Origin: Lachnospiraceae bacterium
GTDB lineage: Bacteria; Bacillota; Clostridia; Lachnospirales; Lachnospiraceae
Length of the DNA: 64,000 bases
Assembly: GCA_022845955.1 (NCBI GenBank)
Contig: AP025576.1
Coordinates: forward strand, 868,001-932,000
Direction of reading: 5' to 3'
This document shows, piece by piece, positions 8,580 to 16,946 of this stretch. The translations under genes and the position numbers were made by a program. The notes beneath the pieces are model-generated. The model ran no database searches. It was not told where the DNA came from and saw only the letters and a list, made by a program, of their open reading frames with translations. Position 1 is the first letter of the stretch; each line of letters opens with the position of its first letter.

Positions 8580-8603
8580 ACTAATTAAACTTAACTTAAT
8601 AAT
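8580..8603. promoter_or_regulatory. Distal putative ROK operator
   Basis: ACTAATTAAACTTAACTTAATAAT; the reverse complement of the sequence at 8715-8738 matches it at 21 of 24 positions. AT-rich A/T tracts of this type are typical of XylR/NagC-like ROK operators. The likely ligand-sensing protein is the ROK regulator at 12147. Inference. Confidence 0.5.
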
Positions 8604-8714
8604 CCGTCTTCCATCGGATAAATGCTTGAAAATATTGGCTAATAAAGGAAAAAACACAGTAAATATAAACAAAAACAGCTCACGAAAATTATGCAAATGA
8701 TCAAAGTGAAGGCA

Positions 8715-8738
8715 ATTATTAAAAAAAGTTTAATTAGT
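8715..8738. promoter_or_regulatory. Proximal putative ROK operator
   Basis: An inverted copy of the 8580 site, ending two bases before the -35 box at 8741. The two sites are 135 bp apart centre to centre, about 13 helical turns, so repression by looping is possible. Inference from sequence symmetry. Confidence 0.5.
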
Positions 8739-8740
8739 AG

Positions 8741-8769
8741 TTGATTTCTTAATGGAGATGGTATATATT
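8741..8769 (+). promoter_or_regulatory. Promoter of sugar importer operon
   Basis: TTGATT (8741-8746), a 17-bp spacer and TATATT (8764-8769) are the best promoter in the AT-rich 8530-8863 gap. It would give a leader of about 90 nt before the first permease. Confidence 0.6.
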
Positions 8770-8863
8770 GATACCAGAAAGAGAAATGGCACATAAATAC
8801 TTATTAAAGATATGTAAAATATACATAGTGCCCAATGAATTACAGGGAAAAGGAGAGGATAAC

Positions 8864-9781
8864 TTGAATTCGAAAAAAAGGAACAGATATGCATATTTCT
8901 ATATTGCACCATTTTTTATAGTTTTTTTAATATTTAGTTTATTCCCAATTTTATATTCCTTTGTTCTGAGTTTCTGCAATATGGACGTTCTGTCCGGGAA
9001 GTTTACCTTTATCGGACTGGAGAACTACCAGCGTATGATTGAATCGGGTTATTTTTTCCAGACCATTTTAAACACGCTGCTGATTTGGATCATGTCCATA
9101 ATACCGCAGCTGACAATTGCATTTGTACTTTCCCTGATTCTGAGCAACAAATGGTTCCGGGGGAAATTCCTTTTAAGGAATCTGTATTATTTCCCTAACC
9201 TGGTTACTCCGGTAACTATCGGCCTTTTGTTCGGCGCTTTGTTTTCCTATCCCGGCGGTGCGGTGAACAATATCATCAGTACGTTCGGACTGGAAGCGGT
9301 GGATTTCCAGAACAACCCCATGCTTGCAAGGATTGTTATTGCGATTGCCATCTGCTGGAAGAATTTCGGTTTCAATATCATTTATTTTACGGCAGGTATC
9401 AATTCCATTTCCGAGGAGGTAATGGAGGCGGCAGAGGTGGATGGAGCCAGTGCATGGCAGAGGATAACCAGAATAACAATCCCTCTCATGAAGCCGATTC
9501 TGATTTATGTCATGGTAACTTCCATTATCGGCGGCCTGCAGATGTTTGACGAGTCCCATCTGGTATTCAAGTCCGTTCCAGGGGATGCTACCTGGACGAT
9601 GGTGAAGTATATGTACGAATCCGCATTTGTAAGGTTCCAGTTTGGATATGGTGCGGCCGTGGCTTACGGCATCTTTGTTATTATTGCCATTTTCAGTGTG
9701 TTCTCTCTGCTGGTGACAAGGGATAAAAAAGATGATTACGGAAGCAAGCCGAAGAAAAGTAAGAAAGGAGGAAAGGCATGA
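8864..9781 (+). CDS. Carbohydrate ABC transporter permease, MalF/UgpA type
   Basis: A CUT1-family inner-membrane permease with about six helices and the EAA loop (EEVMEAAEVDGASAWQRI) that contacts the ATPase. I place the start at TTG 8864, giving 305 residues beginning MNSKKRNRYAYFYIAPFF, because AAGGAGAGG (8850-8858) lies right before it; an upstream TTG at 8768 lies inside the -10 box and would add 32 unrelated residues. It overlaps the next permease by four bases. No ATPase (MsmK type) is encoded nearby, so a shared ATPase elsewhere in the genome is likely, as is common in Firmicutes CUT1 systems. Confidence 0.92.
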   Translation: MNSKKRNRYAYFYIAPFFIVFLIFSLFPILYSFVLSFCNMDVLSGKFTFIGLENYQRMIESGYFFQTILNTLLIWIMSIIPQLTIAFVLSLILSNKWFRGKFLLRNLYYFPNLVTPVTIGLLFGALFSYPGGAVNNIISTFGLEAVDFQNNPMLARIVIAIAICWKNFGFNIIYFTAGINSISEEVMEAAEVDGASAWQRITRITIPLMKPILIYVMVTSIIGGLQMFDESHLVFKSVPGDATWTMVKYMYESAFVRFQFGYGAAVAYGIFVIIAIFSVFSLLVTRDKKDDYGSKPKKSKKGGKA

Positions 9782-10626
9782 TGCAAAACAGGAATGCGAA
9801 AATGAAAAGAATTCTGTGCAGGGGCGTTGTTTATCTGTTTGCCATTGTAATGGCTGTAACTGCCTTTTATCCCTTCTTTGTAATGATAATTTCCTCCACA
9901 CATGATAACTATAATATCGTGGCTAAAATCAACGTGCTTCCCGGCACGCACCTGAAGGAAAACTTTGAACGTCTGACGCAGAACATTGATTTGTATAAGG
10001 GTATCGTCAACAGCCTGCTCCTTGCAGTGACGGTTACGGTGGTACAGAACTATTTCACAATGATGGCGGCTTATGCGTTCTCCAAATTTAACTTTAAAGG
10101 GAAGAACTTCCTGTTCTCTGTCATTCTGGTGGCGATGATGCTTCCGGGGCAGCTGGGTATTATCGGCTTCTACAAGGAAATACAGGCAATGAAGCTTTTG
10201 AACAATTATTTTACATTGATTGTACCGACCATTTCCAACTGTTTTGCCGTGTTCTTCTATAAGCAGTATATAGATGGGGCGCTTCCGAATGAACTGATTG
10301 AAGCGGCGGTTATGGACGGATGTAAGGAACTGACCATATACCACAGGCTGGTCCTTCCGCTGGTGGTGCCGGCGCTGGTAACACAGGGGGTTATGACGTT
10401 TATCGGTACCTGGAACAGCTACCTGACTCCGCTGATTGTTTTAAATGACAAGAACAAGTTCACTCTTCCCCTGATGATAGCAACGGTCCGCGATTCCACA
10501 CATGCGGATTACGGCGCGCAGTATGTGGGGATGCTGGTTTCCATCATTCCCATGGTTATTGTATTCTGCTTTGCTTCCAAGATAATTATGGAGAAGATTT
10601 CCATCGGAGCGGCAGTAAAAGGGTAG
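9778..10626 (+). CDS. Carbohydrate ABC transporter permease, MalG type
   Basis: The partner CUT1 permease, 282 residues, with six predicted helices and the EAA loop (LIEAAVMDGCKELTIYHRLVLP). ATG 9778 overlaps the previous stop as ATGA, and AAAGGAGGAAAGG lies just before it. It forms the heterodimeric membrane channel with the 8864 product. A short palindrome, CTGATATTATATCAG (10631-10645), follows the stop, in the 69-bp gap before the binding protein. Confidence 0.92.
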   Translation: MMQNRNAKMKRILCRGVVYLFAIVMAVTAFYPFFVMIISSTHDNYNIVAKINVLPGTHLKENFERLTQNIDLYKGIVNSLLLAVTVTVVQNYFTMMAAYAFSKFNFKGKNFLFSVILVAMMLPGQLGIIGFYKEIQAMKLLNNYFTLIVPTISNCFAVFFYKQYIDGALPNELIEAAVMDGCKELTIYHRLVLPLVVPALVTQGVMTFIGTWNSYLTPLIVLNDKNKFTLPLMIATVRDSTHADYGAQYVGMLVSIIPMVIVFCFASKIIMEKISIGAAVKG

Positions 10627-10695
10627 GAATCTGATATTATATCAGCACGACTGATAAATATAAACTTTCACATTTAATCATTTAGGAGGTATACT

Positions 10696-12045
10696 ATGAA
10701 GAAGAAACTTTTATCTGTACTTTTGAGTACGGCGATGTTGGCAGGGGTGCTTGCAGGCTGCGGAAGCAATACTTCAACGCCGGCTGAAAGCACGGGGGAA
10801 GCACAGAGCACACCCGCTGCGGAAAGCTCCCAGGCGGCGGAAACGGGTGCGGCGGAATCTGAGGCCGCGCAGGTGGATCCGGCAAGTCTGGAAGGGGAAT
10901 TTACCTACTGGACCTATACGGACAGCGCGAATAATCTGGTGAACGCATTTAATGAAAAATATCCGAATGTAAAAATTGACCTTCAGGTATTCGGCGGGGA
11001 TGAGTATAAGACCAAAATCCTGACAGCCCTGCAGAGCGGCGATAATGTGCCGGATGTATTTGACCTGGAAGAAAATTATATGTATGAGTTCCTGGACAGC
11101 GAGCTGATTGCGGATCTGTCTTATATGAACATTGAAGAGCTGACCAAGGATTTCTATGATTTCCAGATCGCCGGAATGAAGGACTCCACCGGCAAGTTCA
11201 AAACAATGTGCTTCCAGTCCTCACCCGTAGGCTTCTGGTACTTAAGGGATGCCTGTGAAGAATGGCTGGGAACCAGCGACCCGGTTGAAATTTCCGCAAT
11301 GCTGTCCGATTGGCCGAGCATTATTGCCAAGGGCGAAGAAATATATGAAAAATCAAATGGTACCGTTCATCTGTGGCCGAATATTTCTGAAATGGTAAAG
11401 GTGGATGCCTTCTCCTTTGATCCTCTTGTAAGAGACGGAAAGCTGGAAATTACCGATGACTGGGTTGGAATGATTGATAATATGCGTACCATGTACAACA
11501 GCAAAGCCAATGCGGAACTGGGAAGCTGGAGCTCCGAATGGGCGGCTGCATGGAATGACGGAACCATTCTTTTCCGTGTCATGCCTTCCTGGGATTTCTT
11601 TACGGATTGGGATGCAAATAAAGGAAATGTAGGGATAGCCGTACCGTTCAACGCTTCTTATGAAGGGGTGACCGGAACCTGTGTATATAACAACTCCGAG
11701 AAAAAAGATCTGGCGGCTGCATTCCTGACTTTCATTGCATCCGATGATTTCCAGAAGCTGAATCTGGAGAAATATAATCAGGTGCCTGCGAGCAAGAAGG
11801 TATGTGATGAAATGGCGGAAGGCTTTACCTCTGAAGATTTCGGCGGTCAGAACCTGCTGGCAACCTATAGTGAAATCTGCGATAAGATCGTTGGTATCAC
11901 CCCTGACAAGTTCACCCGTGTAACACAGAACAAGTTCCAGGAAGCAGCAACAAACGGTATCAAAGAAGGAAAGGATAATGATGCGATTATCCAGGAATTT
12001 AAAAATAAATTACATGACATGTATCCGGAAGTAGTAATGGATTAA
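10696..12045 (+). CDS. Sugar-binding lipoprotein of CUT1 ABC importer
   Basis: A 449-residue extracellular solute-binding protein. The signal peptide ends in the lipobox LAGC with lipidated Cys22, followed by a low-complexity Ser/Ala/Glu linker (residues ~25-58) typical of clostridial lipoproteins, and then a family-1 binding fold starting EGEFTYWTYTD. Strong TTAGGAGGT ribosome site. It captures the oligosaccharide outside the membrane and delivers it to the two permeases upstream. Ligand not readable; the neighbouring mannosidases and galactosidase suggest a mannose- or galactose-containing oligosaccharide. Confidence 0.92.
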   Translation: MKKKLLSVLLSTAMLAGVLAGCGSNTSTPAESTGEAQSTPAAESSQAAETGAAESEAAQVDPASLEGEFTYWTYTDSANNLVNAFNEKYPNVKIDLQVFGGDEYKTKILTALQSGDNVPDVFDLEENYMYEFLDSELIADLSYMNIEELTKDFYDFQIAGMKDSTGKFKTMCFQSSPVGFWYLRDACEEWLGTSDPVEISAMLSDWPSIIAKGEEIYEKSNGTVHLWPNISEMVKVDAFSFDPLVRDGKLEITDDWVGMIDNMRTMYNSKANAELGSWSSEWAAAWNDGTILFRVMPSWDFFTDWDANKGNVGIAVPFNASYEGVTGTCVYNNSEKKDLAAAFLTFIASDDFQKLNLEKYNQVPASKKVCDEMAEGFTSEDFGGQNLLATYSEICDKIVGITPDKFTRVTQNKFQEAATNGIKEGKDNDAIIQEFKNKLHDMYPEVVMD

Positions 12046-12091
12046 GCTGTATTTTCCGGGGATAACGGAAACAGCAGGATCTGTGACGGAG

Positions 12092-12123
12092 CGGCGGAGG
12101 GAAGGGATTCCTTCCCTCCGCCG
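12092..12123 (+). terminator. GC-rich hairpin after binding-protein gene
   Basis: CGGCGGAGGGAAG (12092-12104) pairs with CTTCCCTCCGCCG (12111-12123) around a 6-nt loop. No T-run follows, so it may protect the abundant 3' end of the transporter mRNA or only partly terminate, lowering expression of the genes downstream. Confidence 0.65.
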
Positions 12124-12146
12124 TCCGGATAAAAAGGAGTCGGAGG

Positions 12147-13400
12147 ATGGGAGAGCAAACAAACCAGGTTCAACTGAAAAATTTTAACCGAAGGACGGTA
12201 CTGAATTATATCAGAAAAAATAAAACCGCCACCAAAGCAGGCCTTGCGTCGGTGACGGGACTTACCTTCATGGCGATTAAAAAAATACTGGAGGAGCTGG
12301 AAGAGCTGCATCTGATCCGCTGCGACGAGATGGAAGCCGGCGGTATGGGACGCCGTGCGGTTACCTATGCGGTAAATGAAACGTACCGGTATGTGGTAGG
12401 AATACATATTAACAAATTTGTTACCAGCATTGCCATGATGGACCTGCGGGGTGAGATTCTGGAGGTGGAACGCTGTTCCATGCAGCAGGATTTTCCCAAC
12501 CAGAGTGCGTTCGTAGAGATGCTGGTTTCTGAGATAGAAAAGGTAATACAAAGATCGGGAATGGAAAAGGATAAAATTCTGGGGATTGGCGTTGGGGTGC
12601 CCGGTCCTGTGGATACGGAGAACGGCGTAATTCTCACCCCGCCCAATATACCAATGCTGAGCTATCTGCCTCTGAAGGAAATTTTGGAGTCAAAATGCGG
12701 ATACAGCGTGTATGTACAGAAGGATACCAATGTCATTGCATTCGGCGAATATTGGTACGGAAGCGGGAGCATCCATGACAGCATTCGCAGCCATGGAAAT
12801 GACTGCTATGATCTTGCCTATGTGGATGTGGATATGGGTATTGGTTCCGGCCTGATAATAGATGGGAAGTTAAACATAGGCGCCAACAGTATAGCCGGAG
12901 AGTTCGGACATATTACAATAGATATCAACGGGCCGCTGTGCAACTGCGGCAACAAAGGCTGCCTGGAGGCCATGAGTTCGGGAATCGCGGTACTGCGTGA
13001 ACTGAAGGCCCAGCTGGAAAAGGAACCGGGGCATCCTCTTTATGCAAAGAGGGAGAACCTGGTGATTGAAGACGTATTCAAGATGGCGGAAAAGAAGGAT
13101 TTGCTGACGATTTCCATTCTGAACCAGTCCGCCTTTTATGTAGGGGTTGCCGTCAGCAACCTGATAAATATACTGGATCCCCAAATCATTATCCTGGGCG
13201 GGATCCTCATACAGAAATACCCCAGGTATTTTGACATTGTCACTAATGTGGCGAATGCCAGAAAGGTCAAGGGAGCCAAGGAAAATTTTCTTGCGGTATC
13301 CAAGCTGGGGGAAAATGCGGGAGTCATCGGTGCAGGGGAAATTGTAGCTGATAATTTCTTCAATGAAAAGGTAAATGAAGTATTCTGTAAAAATACGTAA
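12147..13400 (+). CDS. ROK-family transcriptional regulator (NagC/XylR-like)
   Basis: The product has 417 residues. Residues ~10-65 form a winged helix-turn-helix (RRTVLNYIRKNKTATKAGLA, then GLTFMAIKKILEELEEL), and the rest is a ROK sugar-kinase fold with the zinc motif CNCGNKGCLEAM near residue 270 and a conserved GHITID before it. AAGGAGTCGGAGG precedes the ATG. It most likely represses the importer operon from the twin AT-rich sites at 8580 and 8715 and responds to an imported sugar. The target is inference. Confidence 0.9.
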   Translation: MGEQTNQVQLKNFNRRTVLNYIRKNKTATKAGLASVTGLTFMAIKKILEELEELHLIRCDEMEAGGMGRRAVTYAVNETYRYVVGIHINKFVTSIAMMDLRGEILEVERCSMQQDFPNQSAFVEMLVSEIEKVIQRSGMEKDKILGIGVGVPGPVDTENGVILTPPNIPMLSYLPLKEILESKCGYSVYVQKDTNVIAFGEYWYGSGSIHDSIRSHGNDCYDLAYVDVDMGIGSGLIIDGKLNIGANSIAGEFGHITIDINGPLCNCGNKGCLEAMSSGIAVLRELKAQLEKEPGHPLYAKRENLVIEDVFKMAEKKDLLTISILNQSAFYVGVAVSNLINILDPQIIILGGILIQKYPRYFDIVTNVANARKVKGAKENFLAVSKLGENAGVIGAGEIVADNFFNEKVNEVFCKNT

Positions 13401-13411
13401 CTATCCAGCAG

Positions 13412-13435
13412 GACTGTGCATTACTCTGCACAGTC
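13412..13435 (+). terminator. Hairpin after ROK regulator
   Basis: GACTGTGCA, loop TTACTC, TGCACAGTC. There is no T-run, so termination is doubtful; read-through into the glycosidase genes is likely. Confidence 0.5.
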
Positions 13436-13490
13436 TGTAAGAAAGTGATTCAAGAGTACAAAAATACATAAAAAATAATGGAGACGGGAT

Positions 13491-15584
13491 ATGTTTGTTA
13501 AGAAAACCGGTGAAGAGTCCCCTGTTGGTTACGGGCAGGAAGAAAAAGCAGTTCTGGAAACAGAAGGAGGAATACGGATCCTTTTGGGCGCGGAAGAGTC
13601 AGATGGAATCAAAACCTCTCTGGAAATCCGTCAGGAGGGAGAGGCAGCGATATTCTTCCATGCCGTGAAACCGCCGAAAGAACCCTTTTTCGGCCCGCAG
13701 ACTTATCTGGATCCGGTAAAGGGCGTGTCCTTCCGGATGGCTCTGGAAGGCATCGGAAGGCTTATGGCGGTATACCAGCATAAGGCCTGGTGGATCCGGC
13801 CGGCCTTTCCGTCCTGCTGTAAGGAGGTACCGGAGCGGACACAGCTCCTTCTGGCGGAGAACAAAGACGGCGGGGAATATCTGGCCGTCCTGGCCGTGTG
13901 CGGTAAGGAGTACCGGACGGACATTGCGGGGGACGGGCTTTCGCTTCGGATCACCGCGGCCTCCAACTGTATCAATAAGGTATCGGCGGATGATTTGAGC
14001 CTGGTTCTGGCAGCAGGAAGCGATCCTTATTTATGCTGTGAGCAGGCGGTAAAAAAAGCGCTTGCCCTCACCGGAAAGCAGAAGATGTTCCGGAAGGAGC
14101 GTACGTTTCCTGACATGTTTGAATACTTCGGCTGGTGCAGCTGGGATGCTTTTTACCATGAGGTTTCCCAGGACGGGATAGAAGAAAAAATGAAGGAGCT
14201 GGCAGACAAGCAGATTCCTGTTCGCTGGGTATTGATTGATGACGGCTGGCTGGATGCGGATTATAAAAAGCAGGTGCTTAAGGGGCTGGACGCCGCCGGG
14301 GATAAGTTTCCCCGGGGATTGGGCGCCTGTGTGGATAAGCTGAAAAAGGAATACGGAATCGGGCAGGTAGGTGTCTGGCATGCGGTGATGGGATATTGGA
14401 ACGGCCTGGAAGCGGGAAGCGGCGCTCAGGAGGCGCTGCAGGCAGGAAGCAGGGTTCTGGAGGACGGAAGAATCGTACCGGATGCGGAGGCCGGCAGGGC
14501 CTTCCTGTTTTACGATGCCTGGCATATGTATTTAAAGAACCGGTGTAATATCGACTTTGTGAAGGTGGACGGCCAGAGCGCTGTTTCCCTGTTCTATGCA
14601 GGAAGGAAGGAATACGGCAGGGCCTCCGCAGAAATACAGAAGGGGCTGAACGCCTCTGCGGCTCTCCATTTTGAGAACCGTATTATTAACTGTATGGGGA
14701 TGGCTGCTGAAGATATGTGGAACCGGCCCAGCAGCGCCATATCCAGAAGCAGCGATGATTTTGTGCCGGATGTGCCCCATGGTTTCCGGGAGCATGCGGT
14801 ACAGAACGGATATAACTCCCTTCTCCAGGGACAGTTTTTCTGGGGAGACTGGGATATGTTCTGGAGCGATCATGAGGAAAACTGGCAGAATTCCATCCTC
14901 CGGGCGGTGAGCGGGGGGCCGGTGTACACCAGCGATAAGGTGGGACGAACGGACGGGACATATATCCTTCCTCTGCTGAAAAAGGATGGAAAAGTGATCC
15001 GCTGTGAAGAAGTGGGTATGCCCACCCTGGATTGTCTGTTTGAAAATCCGGTGGATTCCACCCATGTATGGAAGCTGTTTAACCGGTATCGGGACATTTA
15101 TGTGATAGCGGCATTTACTATTTCAAAAGAGGGCGGCGCAAGCATCCCGGGAAAGGTTGGCCTTACGGATATACCGGGTCTGGAAAAGGGTGTCTGGACG
15201 CTCTATTGCTACCGTACAAGAAAAGCCGTGCGTCTGGAAGGGAAAGAAGAATTTTCGTTCCGTCTGGAGGCGAATGACGGGGAATTATTCCTTCTTCTGC
15301 CGGATAAGGAGTTCACGGCGCTGGGGATTCTGGAAAAATATATCGGAGCCGGCTGCGTGGAAGCGGTGCGGCAGGAAGAGGGGAAAACAAGAATCCTTCT
15401 TTCCGAAGGAGGAACCTTTGGTTTCCTCACAGGAAGAAAACCCGCATCTATTCGGTATGACGGGGTAAGGGCTGAAGTAACGGCGGCGGAGAGCATAGGG
15501 GCCGGCCGTATGTTTTACCAGGTGGAGGACCCGTCGGAACCGGACGGCAGGGAAGGCCGGATGGTGGAAATCATCTGGGAGTGA
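13491..15584 (+). CDS. Sip1/raffinose-synthase-like GH36 alpha-galactosidase
   Basis: A 697-residue cytoplasmic enzyme of the Sip1-related GH36 group. The barrel begins near residue 210 with FGWCSWDAFYHEV, followed by VLIDDGWLD; the nucleophile is D360 in DFVKVDGQS and the acid/base aspartate lies in SRSSDDFVPDVP (D422/D423). The ATG follows GGAGACGGG. The family cleaves alpha-galactosides or transfers galactosyl groups; in bacterial sugar islands it is usually annotated as alpha-galactosidase. The 3' end is 6 bp before the next reading frame. Confidence 0.85.
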   Translation: MFVKKTGEESPVGYGQEEKAVLETEGGIRILLGAEESDGIKTSLEIRQEGEAAIFFHAVKPPKEPFFGPQTYLDPVKGVSFRMALEGIGRLMAVYQHKAWWIRPAFPSCCKEVPERTQLLLAENKDGGEYLAVLAVCGKEYRTDIAGDGLSLRITAASNCINKVSADDLSLVLAAGSDPYLCCEQAVKKALALTGKQKMFRKERTFPDMFEYFGWCSWDAFYHEVSQDGIEEKMKELADKQIPVRWVLIDDGWLDADYKKQVLKGLDAAGDKFPRGLGACVDKLKKEYGIGQVGVWHAVMGYWNGLEAGSGAQEALQAGSRVLEDGRIVPDAEAGRAFLFYDAWHMYLKNRCNIDFVKVDGQSAVSLFYAGRKEYGRASAEIQKGLNASAALHFENRIINCMGMAAEDMWNRPSSAISRSSDDFVPDVPHGFREHAVQNGYNSLLQGQFFWGDWDMFWSDHEENWQNSILRAVSGGPVYTSDKVGRTDGTYILPLLKKDGKVIRCEEVGMPTLDCLFENPVDSTHVWKLFNRYRDIYVIAAFTISKEGGASIPGKVGLTDIPGLEKGVWTLYCYRTRKAVRLEGKEEFSFRLEANDGELFLLLPDKEFTALGILEKYIGAGCVEAVRQEEGKTRILLSEGGTFGFLTGRKPASIRYDGVRAEVTAAESIGAGRMFYQVEDPSEPDGREGRMVEIIWE

Positions 15585-15614
15585 TTTTGGATGCAGGAAC
15601 GCGGAGGTATGGAA

Positions 15615-16946
15615 ATGCGGTCACTGGGTATCGATATCGGGACAACATCGATTTGTGTGGTTTGTTATGAAGAAGGGCAGGAAACGCTGCCGTTTGCCGT
15701 AAGCCGGCAGAATGCGTTCCTTCCCGGAACCTTTGAACAGGATCCGGAAGCAATTGTGGAAAAGGTGCAGGATATGCTCGCGCAGGCCGCAGAGAGCGGT
15801 TTCGGTGCAGATACGGCGGAGGCTGTCGGCATATCCAGCCAGATGCACGGGATCCTTTATGTGGATGCAGAGGGCAGGGCGGTTTCCCCTTTTTATACCT
15901 GGAAGGATGAAAAAGGCCGGGAGCTTATGGCGGATGGCGTGAGCTATGAGGAACGGCTTGGCAGGGCGGCGGGAACCCCTGTGTTCTCCGGGTTCGGTAC
16001 GGTCACGCATTTTTATCTGGCAACAAAAGGCCTTATCCCTGAACAGGCGGTGAAGCTGGCTAACATCGGAGATTATGTGGCCATGCGCCTTACGGGCAGG
16101 AAGGACCCGCTTCTCCATGAATCTATAGCAGCCAGTTTCGGGGGCTATGACGTGCAGGCGGGGGAATTTGCCTGGGATAAACTGGAGCAGGCCGGCGTGG
16201 AGACTTCTTATTTCCCGCAGCTTGCCAAAAAGGAAGAAGCGGCAGGGACTTACCGGGGGATTCCGGTGAGCTGTGCGTTCGGTGACAACCAGGCCAGCTT
16301 TTACGGCGCGTTGGATAAGCCGGAAACCCAGATCAGCATCAACGTGGGTACGGGTTCCCAGGTTTCCCTTTTTGACCGCCATTATTACCGGACCGCGGCG
16401 GCAGACATCCGGCCCTATTTTCACAAAGGCTGCCTTTATGTGGGAGCATCCTTAAACGGCGGAAAGGTTTATGAAAAACTGGCCGCTTTTTTTGAAGAAA
16501 TTGTATACGAATTTACGGGACAGAAAATACAGGCATTTGACCAGATGGCACGGCTTGGGGAAGAAAAGAAAGAAACGGGCCTGGTGGTAAACCCTTCTTT
16601 ATATGGAAGCCGGAAGATAGCTGCAGGCGTGGCGGATGCTTACGGAACCGTGGAAAACCTTACCTTTGACACCTTTCATGCACCTGATTTCATCAGGGCG
16701 TATGTGAGGGGCATGGCGGAGGAACTGCACCGGATGTACCTGGAATTCCCGGAGGAAATCAGGAAAGGACGGACGGAAATTGTGGCGAGCGGGAACGGAA
16801 TCCGAAGAAATGCATTGATGGCAGAGGAAGCGGCCAGAAGCTTCGGAATGCCGGTGGTTTTTAAAGAGATACAGGAGGAAGCGGCGGCGGGAGCAGCCAA
16901 AGCGGCTTTGGATCTGTTCAGGAAAGGGACAGCAGAATGGACGTGA
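15615..16946 (+). CDS. FGGY carbohydrate kinase (sedoheptulokinase-like)
   Basis: A 443-residue FGGY kinase: N-terminal phosphate loop LGIDIGTTSICVV, substrate segment SSQMHGILYVD near residue 80, and INVGTGSQVS plus ASGNGIRRN in the C-terminal lobe. ATG 15615 has GGAGG seven bases upstream; in-frame ATGs at 15591 and 15609 lack that spacing. The SQMHG segment and shorter length resemble sedoheptulokinases more than glycerol or xylulose kinases, but the sugar is not proven. It overlaps the beta-mannosidase gene by 10 bp, so both are probably made together. Confidence 0.8.
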   Translation: MRSLGIDIGTTSICVVCYEEGQETLPFAVSRQNAFLPGTFEQDPEAIVEKVQDMLAQAAESGFGADTAEAVGISSQMHGILYVDAEGRAVSPFYTWKDEKGRELMADGVSYEERLGRAAGTPVFSGFGTVTHFYLATKGLIPEQAVKLANIGDYVAMRLTGRKDPLLHESIAASFGGYDVQAGEFAWDKLEQAGVETSYFPQLAKKEEAAGTYRGIPVSCAFGDNQASFYGALDKPETQISINVGTGSQVSLFDRHYYRTAAADIRPYFHKGCLYVGASLNGGKVYEKLAAFFEEIVYEFTGQKIQAFDQMARLGEEKKETGLVVNPSLYGSRKIAAGVADAYGTVENLTFDTFHAPDFIRAYVRGMAEELHRMYLEFPEEIRKGRTEIVASGNGIRRNALMAEEAARSFGMPVVFKEIQEEAAAGAAKAALDLFRKGTAEWT

